Shown: piece after piece, positions 10,476 through 21,950 of the stretch
Layout: every line of letters begins with the position of its first letter
How positions within the stretch are numbered: position 1 is the first letter of the stretch
NCBI GenBank assembly: GCA_014607495.2
Contig: CP053156.1
Coordinates: 7,750,001 to 7,814,000, forward strand
Direction: 5' to 3'
Source of the DNA: Carposina sasakii
Taxonomy: Eukaryota; Arthropoda; Insecta; Lepidoptera; Carposinidae
Length of the DNA stretch: 64,000 nt
Translations under genes and position numbers: made by a program
The notes under the pieces: generated by a model
Seen by the model: only the letters and a program-made list of their open reading frames with translations
Told to the model about the DNA's origin: nothing
Database searches by the model: none

Positions 10476-11550
10476 TTTTGAAGTATTTTTGGTTCAAAAT
10501 TAATTCTAATTTTTATCAACTTGAATTATAATCCTCAAATAATCAATACTTTCAATAATTACTACTTTCGTAAAAAAGGTCACACTGTTTTATTAATGGC
10601 CACTTATTAACTGGCACTTGCTTATGATTTTCTACGGCGGAATTAAAAAATACTATAATATAAAATTTATATTTTCAGTAAAATTGACATTACTCGACCT
10701 CATAAGTTTTGCCGGGCCCTTATAGGGCATCATATATTAGGTATGTACTGTCTTTTAACATTTATTTAACTTGTGACCTATTCTCTAAAAATATTATGTT
10801 TCTAAGTTATCAGTTGCGAGTTTGATATATATTTACAGGTGACATTAATTATGTAATCGTAGAATTTTCCGTCGGAAACACATAAATAACATTTCATTTG
10901 TAATGCGACGCAATATAGTGCGTGTTTCTTTAGGCTACGTAGGGCAGCGGGGGGCTAGTTGTAACAGAGGCAAGTAATAACAAGCACTTTTACATCGAAA
11001 TAGAAGAATATTCGTTTGATTTTTAACCTAACCTATTACCTAATACTACTACTAGGCTTATTTGATTAAATGTATGGTGAATAAAAGAAAAATATCAATT
11101 AAATTCTAACAGAAAATCCTTTATCAAATTATCAGGTATTCGGTATCACGGAATGGTCCGTTTGTCTAAGTTATGCATATAGTCACAATTTAACACCCTA
11201 TATGTATCTTCGAACAAAAGTTTGTTTTGTTTGTCAACGAGTAGGGTAGGCGTATCGGTTTTGCAACAGAGGCGGAGTAGGTAAGTCGTTTGTTCAATAA
11301 AACTACTTAAATGTTCGACGTGTACTGAAGCTCTTGTAAGATCACTTCTGAGTTCTTGTAACGGAGCTTGCACATTGCATATAAGCGGGAGTAACTTACA
11401 AAGTTTCGATTATGTACTTTGTTATACTGAAGTATCCTATTAGCAATCTATTAGATTGTTTCAAGAGTTTTGGTAGTTTTCAAATTAACATCATTGTGGT
11501 ATATGTGCAGATAGTAAGTCCATCTTTGTTTGTTCTCTTCGCATCTAACT
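10476..11550. other. DIP intron 1, unassigned
   Basis: No recognised feature. Confidence 0.4.
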
Positions 11551-11816
11551 ATACAGGATGTAACAAAAGGGGTATGTTAAGCGAAAAGCTATGTCAATAG
11601 CCCACTAAAAGGAACTTACCCACAAAATTTCAGATACCTAATCACATGTTTATTTTTCCATTTAGTATGGAGAATCCCTAAATAAGTCAGGAATGTTCAT
11701 ACAATCTTGAAAAATAAACATATGATTTCGAGTCTCAAATTTTGGAAATAGGTTCTCTATAGTGGTCTATTTACATAGCTTTTCGCTTAACACACCCTTT
11801 TGTTACACCCTGTATA
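11551..11816. mobile_element. MITE family A (TACAGGATGTAACA), copy 1
   Basis: Terminal inverted repeats: ATACAGGATGTAACAAAAGG on the left, TTTTGTTACACCCTGTATA on the right. Subterminal GCGAAAAGCTATGT and ACATAGCTTTTCGC extend the complementarity, and the inner arms (AATCACATGTTTATTTTTCC / AAAATAAACATATGATT) also pair, so most of the 266 bp can fold. The TA dinucleotides at the ends suggest a Tc1/mariner-like TA target. Other copies are at 21048, 30340, 44964, 46543 and 58453. Confidence 0.9.
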
Positions 11817-12100
11817 TATATCTATAATATAAAAATGGATAATTGAATGTGTTGTTAAGCGCAGATCTCGAGAACAGCTGAACCGATTTCGCTTATTCTT
11901 TTTTTTAGAATATTCCTTGAAGTACGAGGATGGTTACGGCGACAAAAATTTTTAAAAAATGCCTAAAATTCTAAATACAACTTTTCTATAGCGGCCGTCC
12001 ACGACAAGAATGTACTACAAATTTTCATACAACTGCGAGATTAAAGCCTTCAATGGCATTCTCAACTATCCAGCTAACCTGATTACGCGCACACAAAAAA
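11817..12100 (+). repeat. Decayed Helitron-like or related repeat
   Basis: The sequence ATCTATAATATAAAAATGG, then TCTCGAGAACAGCTGAACCG and GAAGTACGAGGATGGTTAC, resembles the class of short lepidopteran repeats that start ATAATATAAA and carry a GGAACTACTGGTCCGAT-type core (compare 35475 and 39000). No terminus is preserved. Confidence 0.45.
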
Positions 12101-12229
12101 TATGGTCGTACACATAGTAATTAACGCCATCATCCAAAGGAACTGAGGTATACGGTGAAACTATGGTAAAACGCACTCTAGCTTATCTGCATCGAAGACA
12201 TGTTTTTGACGACTCGTTTGTCCCCACAG

Positions 12230-12437
12230 GTCGCCTGGCTACGGGTGGACACCCAAACCATTCTCACAATCCACACCCACGTGATATCACGCAGTCGGCG
12301 AGTGGGCGTCACGCACAGCGACCATCGCACCTGGTTCCTGCACATCAGGGAGCTGCGGGAGACGGATCGAGGCTGGTACATGTGCCAGATCAACACTGAC
12401 CCCATGAAGAGCCAGCTGGGTTACTTGGATATTGTTG
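12230..12437 (+). CDS. DIP gene exon 2: Ig1 second half
   Basis: The acceptor is TTTGTCCCCACAG and the donor GTTG|GTGAGT. It starts in phase 0 and leaves one base. It encodes the Ig1 tryptophan (VAWLRV), the conserved DTQTILTIHTHV strand, the DRGWYMC motif with the second Ig1 cysteine, then QINTDPMKSQLGYLDIV. It is markedly GC-richer than the flanking intron. This exon alone identifies the DIP family. Confidence 0.97.
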
Positions 12438-12539
12438 GTGAGTCATCATTTTCCTTATACGAGTACCATTATTTATGGTGTCGACGCAATATAAATATTA
12501 TGATAATTATTATAAATAGTCACACACTTCACAACACAT

Positions 12540-12762
12540 TAACCTAGTCCCACACTAACATCCCTGAAGTCTTGTGTCGTGGGTACTAAGCAACGATATA
12601 TACTCGTAAATACTCGTAAATAAGTATAGAAACATCCATGACTCGGAAACAAACATCGATATTCATCATATCAATGTTTGCACCAACCGGGATTCGAACC
12701 CGGGACCTATAGCGTCACAGGCAGGGTATAACACAACCAACTGCACTAATCGGCCGTCAATG
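12540..12762 (-). mobile_element. tRNA-headed lepidopteran SINE
   Basis: On the - strand the head is GGCCGATTAGTGCAGTTGG (A box) with a B box in CCGGGTTCGAATCCCGG, then a body AATGTTTGTTTCCGAGTCAT, GGATGTTTCTATACTTATTT and a tail CACAAGACTTCAGGGATG. Body and tail pieces recur at 13640-13740 and 44885-44945. It lies 100 bp after exon 2, antisense to the gene. Confidence 0.85.
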
Positions 12763-12904
12763 GTTTCTTTCGAAACTCACATTACCACAGATTTGGCATT
12801 TGTTTACGGCCGGCTGGCAGCCTGACGCCAACCCCTTCTCGGGATATTGTTTGTGAGTGTGGACCAATATTGGAACATCTTTTAATGTAAGACAGACAGT
12901 TAGA

Positions 12905-13025
12905 AACATGCGAGTAAGAAATGAGCGGTGATAACTCAGTGGTTAAAAGGAAGCCTACCACTCGGACTGCGCGACATAGGATCGACTCCAGTTGCAAGAC
13001 TTCATGTCGTTAACCGGCCTAAGCC
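12905..13025 (+). repeat. Second tRNA-like SINE head
   Basis: GCGGTGATAACTCAGTGGTT (A box) and GCGACATAGGATCGACTCC (B box region) are spaced as in a tRNA, followed by AGTTGCAAGACTTCATG. It differs from both other SINE heads. No target duplication was identified. Confidence 0.55.
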
Positions 13026-13639
13026 GAGTGAACTACCTCGATGTGCGTAGGAATATTTTATAAAGAAGCTATAATAGTCGGATTAGAATATTCAGACGAA
13101 TTGCTAAGTCCTGTCAAAAACCTAGAAATCAAAGGCTACTCCTCTATACGAGAGCTCCGGTCTCGGAAGACCCCATTTCGGAGGGACATCGATAAGTACA
13201 TCTCTTAAAATCTGTTATGGTATTTCCGAAATGAATAAAAACGGGTGCATTAATTAATACCTTACCACGAAATATAAATATTGTTAAATAACAAACAAAT
13301 AATATACATATTCTAGAATTTTCAATCCATTCATGTCCCAGAAAATATTTTCAGTAATATTCTTTTCATAAAAATTGCATTGTGGGAGAAACATTTTTAA
13401 AGGTATTTCAGCATTTGTATGCAAATATGTAGTATTACATTTAAGCTAGTACTACAACTGTTGTAATTTACCATAGCCGCCATTACGTTAATTGCGTTAA
13501 ATATCGCTATTGTCTTAGCGAGAACTAGCAGAAATGCCAGTAGGTAAAGACGCTATCTCATTAAGATACTAGTGCTACCAATACAATAAGGAATCAATAT
13601 CTGCTTTCATCAGGTTCAATTATTATGTTTAGGCATTAG
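13026..13639. other. DIP intron 2, unassigned
   Basis: No recognised feature. Confidence 0.4.
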
Positions 13640-13740
13640 TTATACCCAAGTCATGGATGTTTCTATAGTATTTAAATACCGTTGCTCGAGACAAGACCTT
13701 AGGGATCTTATAAGACCCTATGCTATCTATCCTACGTACC
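13640..13740 (+). repeat. 5'-truncated SINE body
   Basis: GTCATGGATGTTTCTATAGT, ACCGTTGCTCGAGACAAGAC and CTTAGGGATCTTATAAG match the body and tail of the SINE at 12540-12762 read from its - strand. No tRNA head is present. Confidence 0.65.
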
Positions 13741-14412
13741 ACTGAATTTATTTCACGCACGGATTTTCTAAAATTGTTACTTAGCTATACCCGAGGAGAA
13801 TTGGCTTCAGGCAGGTAGCCGGCCTTATACCTAGAAAATTCAGAGAATGTTAATTTACATTTATAATATAACAAAACAGTGCTCATTTCTTACAACAAAA
13901 CTCCTTGAGATCTTGAAAGTATGAAGTGGTAGGCAGATTTCACTAGCTCAAGAAGTGAAATAGGTCCCTTATGGAGAACGTAGGTAATCGGCCCCTTCTG
14001 ATTAACAAGCGGCCCTGATGACCTGCGGCTGGGTCAAACCGCTTACTCGCAATACGAAAACGACAAAAGGCCGCTCCGAATGCAATTTACAGCGAGTCAT
14101 TTTTATTTTCGCCCTGAGATAATTCCTGTTTGTCGTTACGAATGACGGGCGTTCCAATATAGGTTATATCGGAAGTCGTCGTGGATACTGAAAAATGGAA
14201 ATCTTTTATATCCGAGAATAATGTGGTTATTTATAGTGTTTATAGAAATATAGGTAGGTGTTTTCTTAGTTTATAATTTTGTAGACAGTTTCTCTAAAGT
14301 GGACTGTTTCTTAGCATTTTATCTAACCCTTATGTGACACCTGTATGTATGTCATTTACTAACATTACTATGGAACAAACATTTAATTCTGATCCATATT
14401 ACAAATAAATTA
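13741..14412. other. DIP intron 2, unassigned
   Basis: No recognised feature. Confidence 0.4.
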
Positions 14413-14641
14413 TCCTACTATATTATAAACGCGAAAGTTTGTAAGTATGGATGAATGGATGTTTGTTACTCTTTCACGTAAAAACGGCTGGAGCAATTTT
14501 AATAAAATTTGGTATGAAGTTAGCAAAATCCTAAATTAACATATAGGCTTTTTATCCCGGGATTTTTTTTTATCCCAGATAATTTTGATATTTTGTTTTT
14601 TTTTGCAGTCCACGCGGACGAAGTCGCGGCGCGTCCACTAG
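14413..14641 (+). mobile_element. Helitron-like (Lep1-type) nonautonomous element, 229 bp
   Basis: It begins TCCTACTATATTATAAACGC and ends GCGCGTCCACTAG, flanked by A on the left and T on the right. That is the A^T target, 5'-TC and CTAG-3' pattern of Helitrons, with no inverted repeats and no target duplication. The inner GTCCACGCGGACGAAGTCGC can form the pre-terminal hairpin. A close relative is at 36152-36359. Confidence 0.85.
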
Positions 14642-15198
14642 TGTAACAATATTTTAATCTTGTCTGTAACACTGGTTAGCCTAGTATAGATAGAGAAAGA
14701 CATCCTAATTCTATACTTACTAGAGATAAACATCTGACTAAACTATATTTTTGAATTGTCTGTAAGTACTTGCTGATTGCTGCTAAGTGATTATTGTATT
14801 CTGTTCATATCCTCGACCTATAAGTTTCATATCATTTGAACGGTATTTTATTTAAACTATACATTACAATTGTATCTATTTTACTAGATACCTCGAATAA
14901 ATTTACGTCAAGTAGTAGCTAATAGTTTCTCTACCTGCTCTTCAATCTAAACTTTAACGCTACACTGGATTATTAGTGCTCTCTACATATCTACCTAGTG
15001 AATTAATTTGCTTTCGGTACAAGTAGTTTTGCCTCTTATGCCAATGAAGGTAAGATTCACGATAAGAGAATCGATAAACCTGAAATGTTAGCTTGCATAG
15101 ACAAAGTACCTAACATCGAAGTATCCATCCAATTCAGTTGTTCGTTCTGTATTGATAGTGTGCATGCATATACAAGTAAAACATTTATTTATGATACA
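14642..15198. other. DIP intron 2, unassigned
   Basis: No recognised feature. Confidence 0.4.
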
Positions 15199-15265
15199 TT
15201 AAGCCTCGAGCACACCGGATGCGTATGCGTGCACGTAAGCGTAGACGTGCACGTACATCTGATTT
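15199..15265 (+). repeat. Solo end of the Harbinger-like family
   Basis: TTA followed by AGCCTCGAGCACACCGGATG and the subterminal GTGCACGTAAGCGTAGACGT repeats. It is nearly identical to the left end of the 19143-20756 element, but no right end follows, so it is a truncated copy. Confidence 0.8.
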
Positions 15266-15323
15266 TAATGTATGCTCCTTAAGAATTTAATTGAGGTAAT
15301 TTCAATTAAATTAAGAACAAAGA

Positions 15324-15352
15324 TTGAGAGAGAGAGAGAGGGAGAGAGAGAT
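15324..15352. repeat. (GA)n microsatellite
   Basis: A GAGA run interrupted once by GG. Confidence 0.9.
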
Positions 15353-18244
15353 AGGCACTCGTTGGGGAATCCCCTTCATACTAAGAGTCTAGTACTAAAA
15401 GAGATATGCATTATAAATTCTACGAGACTTTCGGGTGTCGTATAAACCAAAGTGACATAAGTACCTACCTACTATCATAAATTGAAATTACTCAACAAGG
15501 TCAGCTAAACTAAACTTACTGAAAGGAATCTAAAAACAAACACTACTTGGAAAATTATCGAAACTGAGGCCTTAGTTAGATAAAGTAACAATATTTCGAG
15601 ATCGAATCGATAGAAGATTCGTTGCCGACACATTGGCTACAATCAAGTCTCGTGATGAATACCGCCATTAATGGGAGTGTTACGAAAACGAACGTCGAAT
15701 GACGTCGATACCACACGATGTTACATTGTCCCATCTTAGACTTAGAGATACCATGTAAAGATGTATTTAACCTTAAATCATATATTTACCGAAATATTTA
15801 TAATTTCTGGAGCTTTAATAACATAATAAGGGCAGTTTTCGCGAAGCTATTACAATATTTCAGCATTATGCAGACTACATGTACTATATCCTGGCTGCAA
15901 GTGTTCTGCAGTCTATATTACGAATAAAAGTGCAATATCTCTAACTCACCCGGCTGGCACAATTTCACACCCGTCGAACAACTTTATCCTATTCGAAGCG
16001 AAAGCATTTTTTAACTTTACTGCCACGAAAATATTCGAGGATGCCGACGTAAATGGTCGCAAGGATTTAGTGCGACAACGGCAAGTTTAAAACTATGCTA
16101 ATCATGAAAAATTACTCGAAGTACAATGTGGTCCACTACATGATAGTTTATGATTCCTTTATTTGTAATTAAAATAAACTGTTGGGACTGTTAGATATTT
16201 AATCGTAGTTCTATAGAACCATAAGGGAAGACTTTGTCTTAATTTGTGTAGGTCCTACTATACTGATGGGAAGTTTAACTACCTATCCTTGTGTTACATG
16301 GAAATTAGATCTCATCTTTAATGTTACTTCTACACCATATTTAAACCATTTATCAATCACGTTTGTAGGTACTTTATCTTATTAAACAAAGGAGAATTCA
16401 GAGATAACTCTACAGGGATAATTATTATCGTGTATTGGTTGATATAATATAAGTATTGTGACAAATATAACAAATTGTGTCTTAAATTTTTGTAACACAC
16501 TAAAAAATTTGCCAAAAATTGCCTACGCTAAGATTTCATTAAGGAAACGAAAATACTAGGAAAAAATCATGAAAACCCGAGCATAGGGTATTTCTTTGGG
16601 GAAGGAATAAAACTAAAATTAACCAAAGGTAAAATTTAGGGAAGCAGAAACGTTGGTGCCGGAAACCATGAGTAGCACCGAAACATATACAGGTAGACAA
16701 ATTAGGCCCCACTAGACAAAAGGTATTCCGTTCCAGCAAAGGCCTGTAAAAACAAGTAATACTACTCAGTGGGTAAAGAGAAAGATGAATTTATTGGTTC
16801 GCCATAATGGGTTTAATGATCGTCAAGTTATATCTATTTCGTAAACTTTATCGTTTTGGCTATGTATTGTACCTATTACGTTGAAAGCCATTTGTCTGTC
16901 GTGGACAACAAGTCACAATGTACATAAGATACATCTAATATTAGCTTCGCCTGCACTACGACCCTTTAGTGACAGGCACTATTTGATAGGAACGTTTCAT
17001 AGTTCACTAGTCAAGAGACGTTAACAAGTACATGCTGCGTTGGCTCTGACTAATAAATATTAGAACACGAGCAACAATTGGAAATTTTATTGTGTTCACC
17101 TCACACACAATTGAATTACTTACCTATAAATACTTGTGGTATAAAAGAAATATTATTGTTGATTCTATTGATAGAAAGGAAAATAACTAAATATTAACCA
17201 GTTAATAGATTTCGATATACAAAGGCGTCAATGAATGGTAAATGTTTTGTTATATTTCTTCGGCTGCTATGACGGTGTCACATAGACAATAGCCATGTAC
17301 CAGCAAGAAAATGTTCTATCTTCCCCTATTCTCCACTACATAAAATTGTCTGTTGTCTGTTTAAGTTCGACATTGGAAGCGGTGATGGCCAGTGATAGCA
17401 TATTGAGTTTGACGTGCGCCTGCCAAACTGAAGCCGTGGTAATCTTCAAGATTTTAGTGTTTAATACTTGCCAGTTAGCTATTTCAAAGAAAAAATTACA
17501 TCAGGTGAAAATAACAAAATGCTTAATTAATTAAGGCTCTCTATTTTGGCTTTGGAAATAAACTATATGGTATATTTATACTCTATAGATCACTGACAAG
17601 GATCTTGGATTAAAAAAGGAATAGTGCATTAACTGTAGGAAACCTAATAATTTATTCTATGAGCCATCACGCCAACCCAACACTATTTGACATAATTCTA
17701 CATCGCTTAATATATCTCCTAAATGTAATCTACTTGTGACCTAACTAAAATGTAACTTAACTAAACTACTTATTTGAGAGAGTTGGGAAAACAGTAGCTG
17801 TAAATTTAAATTGAGTTTGAAATCATCAAAAATAATTCAATAACTGAGAGAGAAATGGATAGCGGAGCTAAACTAAATATTTATAGGCCAGTTACAAGAT
17901 GAGATCAATACGAGTATTAGTCGGCGTCTACAGATTAAAAATAATTTCCCGAAATATTCTGTAACAAAATATTTTTTAGATAAGCATCAATATGTCTTTA
18001 ATTTACTGTACAACGAATTAAAGTACTATAGGTAGGTTAGTTGTGCAAGTTCATTATTTTATAAGTCACGATATATCACCAGTCAAATTATAGTAATAGT
18101 CAACGAGCAATAGATTATGATGTAATGACGTGAAGTAACTTTACTTGATCAAGTTACTTCACAGGGTAACTCTATCTTACTAAAATAGTGTTTGTAGTAG
18201 TTTTTTTAATGGTAGTAGTAATATAATAATGTTATTTTATCTAG
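15353..18244. other. DIP intron 2, distal part
   Basis: About 2.9 kb of AT-rich DNA without a recognised gene or repeat. A short direct or inverted GAAGTAACTT/AAGTTACTTC palindrome lies at 18132-18162. Confidence 0.4.
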
Positions 18245-18403
18245 TGCCACCGGATATCCTGGACCGGGGCACCAGCACCGACCAGACGGTGCCCGAGGGG
18301 GCCTCCGTCAGCCTGACCTGTGCGGCCACGGGGTCTCCACATCCGCAGATCACGTGGCGGAGGGAGCATTCCAGGGTCATCACTGCTAAAGATGGCACAC
18401 AGG
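18245..18403 (+). CDS. DIP gene exon 3: Ig2 first half
   Basis: The acceptor is TTATTTTATCTAG and the donor CAGG|GTAAGT, with one codon base left on each side (phase 1). It encodes VPPDILDRGTSTDQTVPEGA, the first Ig2 cysteine in SLTCAATGSP, and the tryptophan in ITWRRE. PPDIL is the usual DIP Ig1-Ig2 linker. A GC-rich island in AT-rich surroundings. Confidence 0.96.
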
Positions 18404-18488
18404 GTAAGTGGTTAAAGTTCTACTGATGTATTACCATAGTGTAAATAAGCAATAAGCTGTTTCCTCCAAAAAACATTTATTATATTAA

Positions 18489-18625
18489 GGGCTGATTTTT
18501 CCAAACGTCAGATAGCTTATCAGAAGAATAAAGTTGATGCTGTCCCTGTCATGATCAAGTTTTAGAGAAAGACAGCATCAACTTTATTCTTCTGATAGGT
18601 TATCTGACGTTTGGAAAAATCGCCC
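18489..18625. mobile_element. MITE family C: near-perfect 137-bp hairpin
   Basis: The arms 18489-18545 and 18572-18625 pair over about 55 bp: CAAACGTCAGATAGCTTATC against its complement GATAGGTTATCTGACGTTTG, and AGAATAAAGTTGATGCTGTC against GACAGCATCAACTTTATTCT. The loop is about 27 nt. Ends are GGGCTGATTTTTCC and GGAAAAATCGCCC, with TTAA/ATAA-like flanks. Diverged relatives lie at 24060, 34830, 35012 and 61345. It is 85 bp downstream of exon 3, inside intron 3. Confidence 0.92.
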
Positions 18626-19139
18626 ATAAGTATGTATAATGTATATGTTGTACAATAGTATCAGTCGAAAAGTAAAGTTTCAGATTTTTTGAAAAGCAAA
18701 GATTCTGTGAGAGAGCTAAGCAAAATTAAATCGATCAACTGTTTCAAATGGTATCTAAAACCATTCAAAATTTCAATATTTCAAACCTAGACCCAGATAC
18801 GTTTGGACGAGAGGCGCAGGCGATGGACACAAATCAGTGACGCATCGATGAGCTTGTTCTGGACGGTTCCTACATGGCATGCATAAAAAGAAAACCAAAA
18901 CTCTCTCGCCGTATTCGACATTGTGTATGCTGAATATTTTCTAGTTATAAAGTAAGCTTTGTAAATCTACTATTTTCGCGAGTCACAAAGAGAGGTACAC
19001 TACCAAAATTAAAAGAATTCAGTTGGAACCACCTTTAGACAAATAAAACCAATTTGACATAATTTTTGATAAACAAAATGTGAAGCAAAAATCTTGGTTC
19101 AAATGTCAGGGTCACTAACCAACTATGATGCCTTCAGTT
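18626..19139. other. DIP intron 3, unassigned
   Basis: No recognised feature. Confidence 0.4.
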
Positions 19140-19544
19140 TTAAGGCTCGAGCACACCGGATGCGTGTGCGTGCACGTAAGCGTAGACATGCACGTACCGC
19201 TGAGTTGTAAAGTATGGAACTGTTTAAGACAGGACACACCGGATGCGTGTGCGTAGACGTAAGCGTAAACGTATGCGTTACCCTACGCAATGCAGCTCCC
19301 AAGATACAAAAAGATTGCGTGATTACGTGCGTACCCACGCAGAGCTGAACGAGAACTTCGCGTTGATGACGCTGTATTCTATGGCGCGCCATAGTAGACG
19401 TCACACCGAAAAAAAATCAGCACGCATGTATCTATGCTATGCGTGGCCCTCTTTGGGTTTGAAGGTCTATGACAGTGGCAAGTCGTGTGACAATTATTAT
19501 TTATATTTGTCTCGGAATTACTCGAATTACTATTAGAATAATAA

Positions 19545-19735
19545 GTTTGTGCCTCGTGGTGCCGGCAGAGTAGAGTTTGTACCACCCCATGCCTGCCCGT
19601 GGGTGGTTTCCGAGAGGTGGGCAGCAGCGCCTCCCTTGCAGACAACATTTTCCAAAAATCACACTGCGATCACCACAGAATACTATGTGATCACCAACCC
19701 GCCTGCCCAATAGGCTGAAGACGAAGAATAAGTTT
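19545..19735 (+). repeat. LINE 3' tail nested in the Harbinger-like element
   Basis: CGTGGTGCCGGCAGAGTAGA, CCACCCCATGCCTGCCCGTG, GAGGTGGGCAGCAGCGCCTC and AACCCGCCTGCCCAATAGGC follow the order of the tail at 39655-39915. It is 5'-truncated and internally decayed. Confidence 0.85.
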
Positions 19736-20162
19736 GTAGATGCATGAATTCGATATAAATAATGTATGTATGGGAGTGGAAACTACACAAATGGATTTGA
19801 CCAATGGATTATAGTGGAATAGATGTACTCTAAACCAGTCCCCGGTGTGTTTTATAGCAGTGGATCAGAGTGGACTTTAAAGTGGATTTTATGGATTAGA
19901 TGGTTTAGTCCAGTGGATTAAAGTGGAATAGGTTTTAACGCTGCACCTACATAAGTAATTGTGTAAAGGTATCTCAAGTACACTGGATCAGATACCAAGA
20001 TAATATATTAGCATTCGTACCCTAGGACATTATTTTACATGATTTATTTATTTATTATAAAAACAGAATAAATATTATTTTTCCAACATTTTCCTTTTTA
20101 CTTATTCTTTCTCAGTAGATGGAAATTTGCGTATCCCCTATCTAAGTGAGTGATTCCCCTAT

Positions 20163-20575
20163 CTAAGTGTATACAGTGGAAATGAGAGCACTGAGAAGTA
20201 TGTGTGGAATGACTGTGCAAGATAGAATAAGAAATGAGGTGATCAGAAAGAAGCGTGGTATAAATGAGGACGTTGTGACGAAGATTGAGAAAGGTATATT
20301 GAGGTGGTTTGGGCATGTGGAGAAGATGGATGAAAGTAGATTGGCAAAGAAAGTGTACAACGGAAGAGTGGATGGAAGGGTTGGAAGGGGAACACCTCGC
20401 CGGACTTTCATCGATCAAATTGGTGAAATTCTTGAGAAAGGTCAAGAGTACCCTAAACCGACTAACGTGCATGAAGAATATCATGAAAGTAGATGAAGCG
20501 GAAGAGGTGTGTCAGGATTGTAGCAAATGGAGATCCGTGATCTCTGCCTACCCCTCCGGGAAAGAGGCGTGATTT
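20163..20575 (+). pseudogene. LINE ORF2 C-terminal relic nested in the Harbinger-like element
   Basis: 20182-20496 encodes RALRSMCGMTVQDRIRNEVI, RWFGHVEKMDESRLAKKVY and RVGRGTPRRTFIDQI. After one frameshift near 20445 the tail continues to SVISAYPSGKEA and a stop at 20572. This is the conserved C-terminus of a widespread lepidopteran RTE-like LINE. A more decayed copy of the same tail sits next to DIP exon 6 (24775-25035). Confidence 0.85.
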
Positions 20576-20759
20576 TTATGTACATATGTATGATAACGCA
20601 GAGCCTGCGTTGCGTACCCAGCTAACTGCGAATGCGTGAGCGTGTGCGTAGACGTATGCGTCACCCGGTGTGACATCGGGGTACGCCGTAACCACGCGCG
20701 TGACTACGACGTGGTTACGTACGTGGTTACGTTACGCATCCGGTGTGCTCGAGCCTTTA

Positions 20760-21047
20760 TTATAACTCACTAACTTATGCTCTTGTGACATATCGTTTAA
20801 TGAGATTAACAATAATTACAGCCGAAATTGAAGAATAAATTCAGTAAATTTCTTTCGACAGGCGTTTAATTATTTCTGTGAAAAGTGTATTTCAATTTGA
20901 TAGTTAATTAAAAAGAGATTTCGCATGTGAAGCAATTTGTAACCACTTTATATGATTTTGACATGAATGTAAAATAATGGAATATTCGATCAATACGGCG
21001 CGACGACAAAGGTGCTTAATCATTTAATCCTATTTAATATCAAATTA
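20760..21047. other. DIP intron 3, unassigned
   Basis: No recognised feature. Confidence 0.4.
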
Positions 21048-21290
21048 TACAGGATGTAACAGAAAGAGAAAAGCTACGTAAATAGCCCACTGTAGAGGTT
21101 ATTTTCAAAATTAAAGACTCGAAATCACATGTTTATTTTTCAAGATTGTATGAACATTCCTGGGAATTCTCCATACTATCTGGAAAAATAAACATGTAAT
21201 TTCGAGTATGAAATTTTGTGGGTAGGTTCCTTTTAGTGGGCTATTTACATAGCTTTTCACTTAACATACCCCTTTTGTTACACCCTGTAT
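21048..21290. mobile_element. MITE family A, copy 2
   Basis: Ends TACAGGATGTAACAGAAAG and CTTTTGTTACACCCTGTA, with the subterminal AAAAGCTACGTAAATAGCCC and GGGCTATTTACATAGCTTTT pair. Slightly shortened on the left relative to copy 1. Confidence 0.9.
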
Positions 21291-21950
21291 GCTTACCAGT
21301 ATACACAGTTGAAACTTATATTTTTTACGGACGATATAAGTACCTAAGTTTTGACTCTGGACGGTTTTGATTCTGATTAATCTGATCTCTGTTGGTACTT
21401 GTACTGTTTGTCACTCAGCTTTTATCTCTCCACATATAAAATACAGGGTACATGTACTCGTAGGTGACAGCCAGGCAAATACTGAAATGCTGAACAAGTA
21501 CTACAGTGTTGAGTAATACGTCAGTATTATAAGTTATAACTCGCAAGAAATGCATTTTTAATTCCTATCCGTAATGTTTGTTTTCCGCGCCAATTGTATC
21601 GGGTGATCATGTGACTATTTAAATGGGCTTATTGGTTATTCTGTGATACATTGCTGTTTTTTGGATCACTTGTGACTCTACTTTAGGGTTGATCAGTTTT
21701 TAGAACTTTATTTAAGCGTAATTTTTTTTAGAAAATCATCTTTAGGTAAAAATTTTGTTTTTAAGCCATTATCTAAGGCCTAATTAAACGAGCAAAACAA
21801 TTTTTTTCCACAAAAAATAATAAAAAAATGTCGGAAGATTTTGGAATTTTCCTGAGAAAATTTTCACTATTTTTCGCCTCAGAATCATAGTCTGAATTCA
21901 CCATCTCAATATTCGCACTGTCAGAAATACCCTGTAAACGTATAGTTGAC
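21291..21950. other. DIP intron 3, unassigned
   Basis: The 21585-21680 part (GTGATACATTGCTGTTTT and surroundings) is weakly similar to 36830-36900, suggesting an old unnamed repeat. Nothing else is supported. Confidence 0.35.

Larger units (their letters stand above)
19140..20759. mobile_element. Harbinger-like nonautonomous element, 1.6 kb, with nested LINE tails
   Basis: The element proper is 19143-20756. Termini AGGCTCGAGCACACCGGATG and CATCCGGTGTGCTCGAGCCT are perfect 20-bp inverted repeats, flanked by TTA on both sides (19140-19142 and 20757-20759), the 3-bp target typical of PIF/Harbinger. Both ends carry arrays of GCGTAGACGT/ACGTGCACGTA-like CpG-rich motifs, repeated again at 19233-19280 and 20630-20745. 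No transposase is seen. The interior is occupied by two LINE tails on the + strand. Confidence 0.85.

Noticed and set aside
12683..12755. tRNA-like sequence on the - strand with good A and B boxes
   Set aside because: It is the head of a SINE: the body and tail follow, and no closed acceptor stem is formed. The same applies at 9886-9958, 12905-12985, 21990-22075, 41600-41700 and 44840-44900.
19243..19536. Arg-rich open frame (RVRRRKRKRMRY) that might suggest a nucleic-acid-binding peptide
   Set aside because: The arginines come from the CpG-rich GCGTAAGCG motifs of the Harbinger-like element's subterminal repeats.
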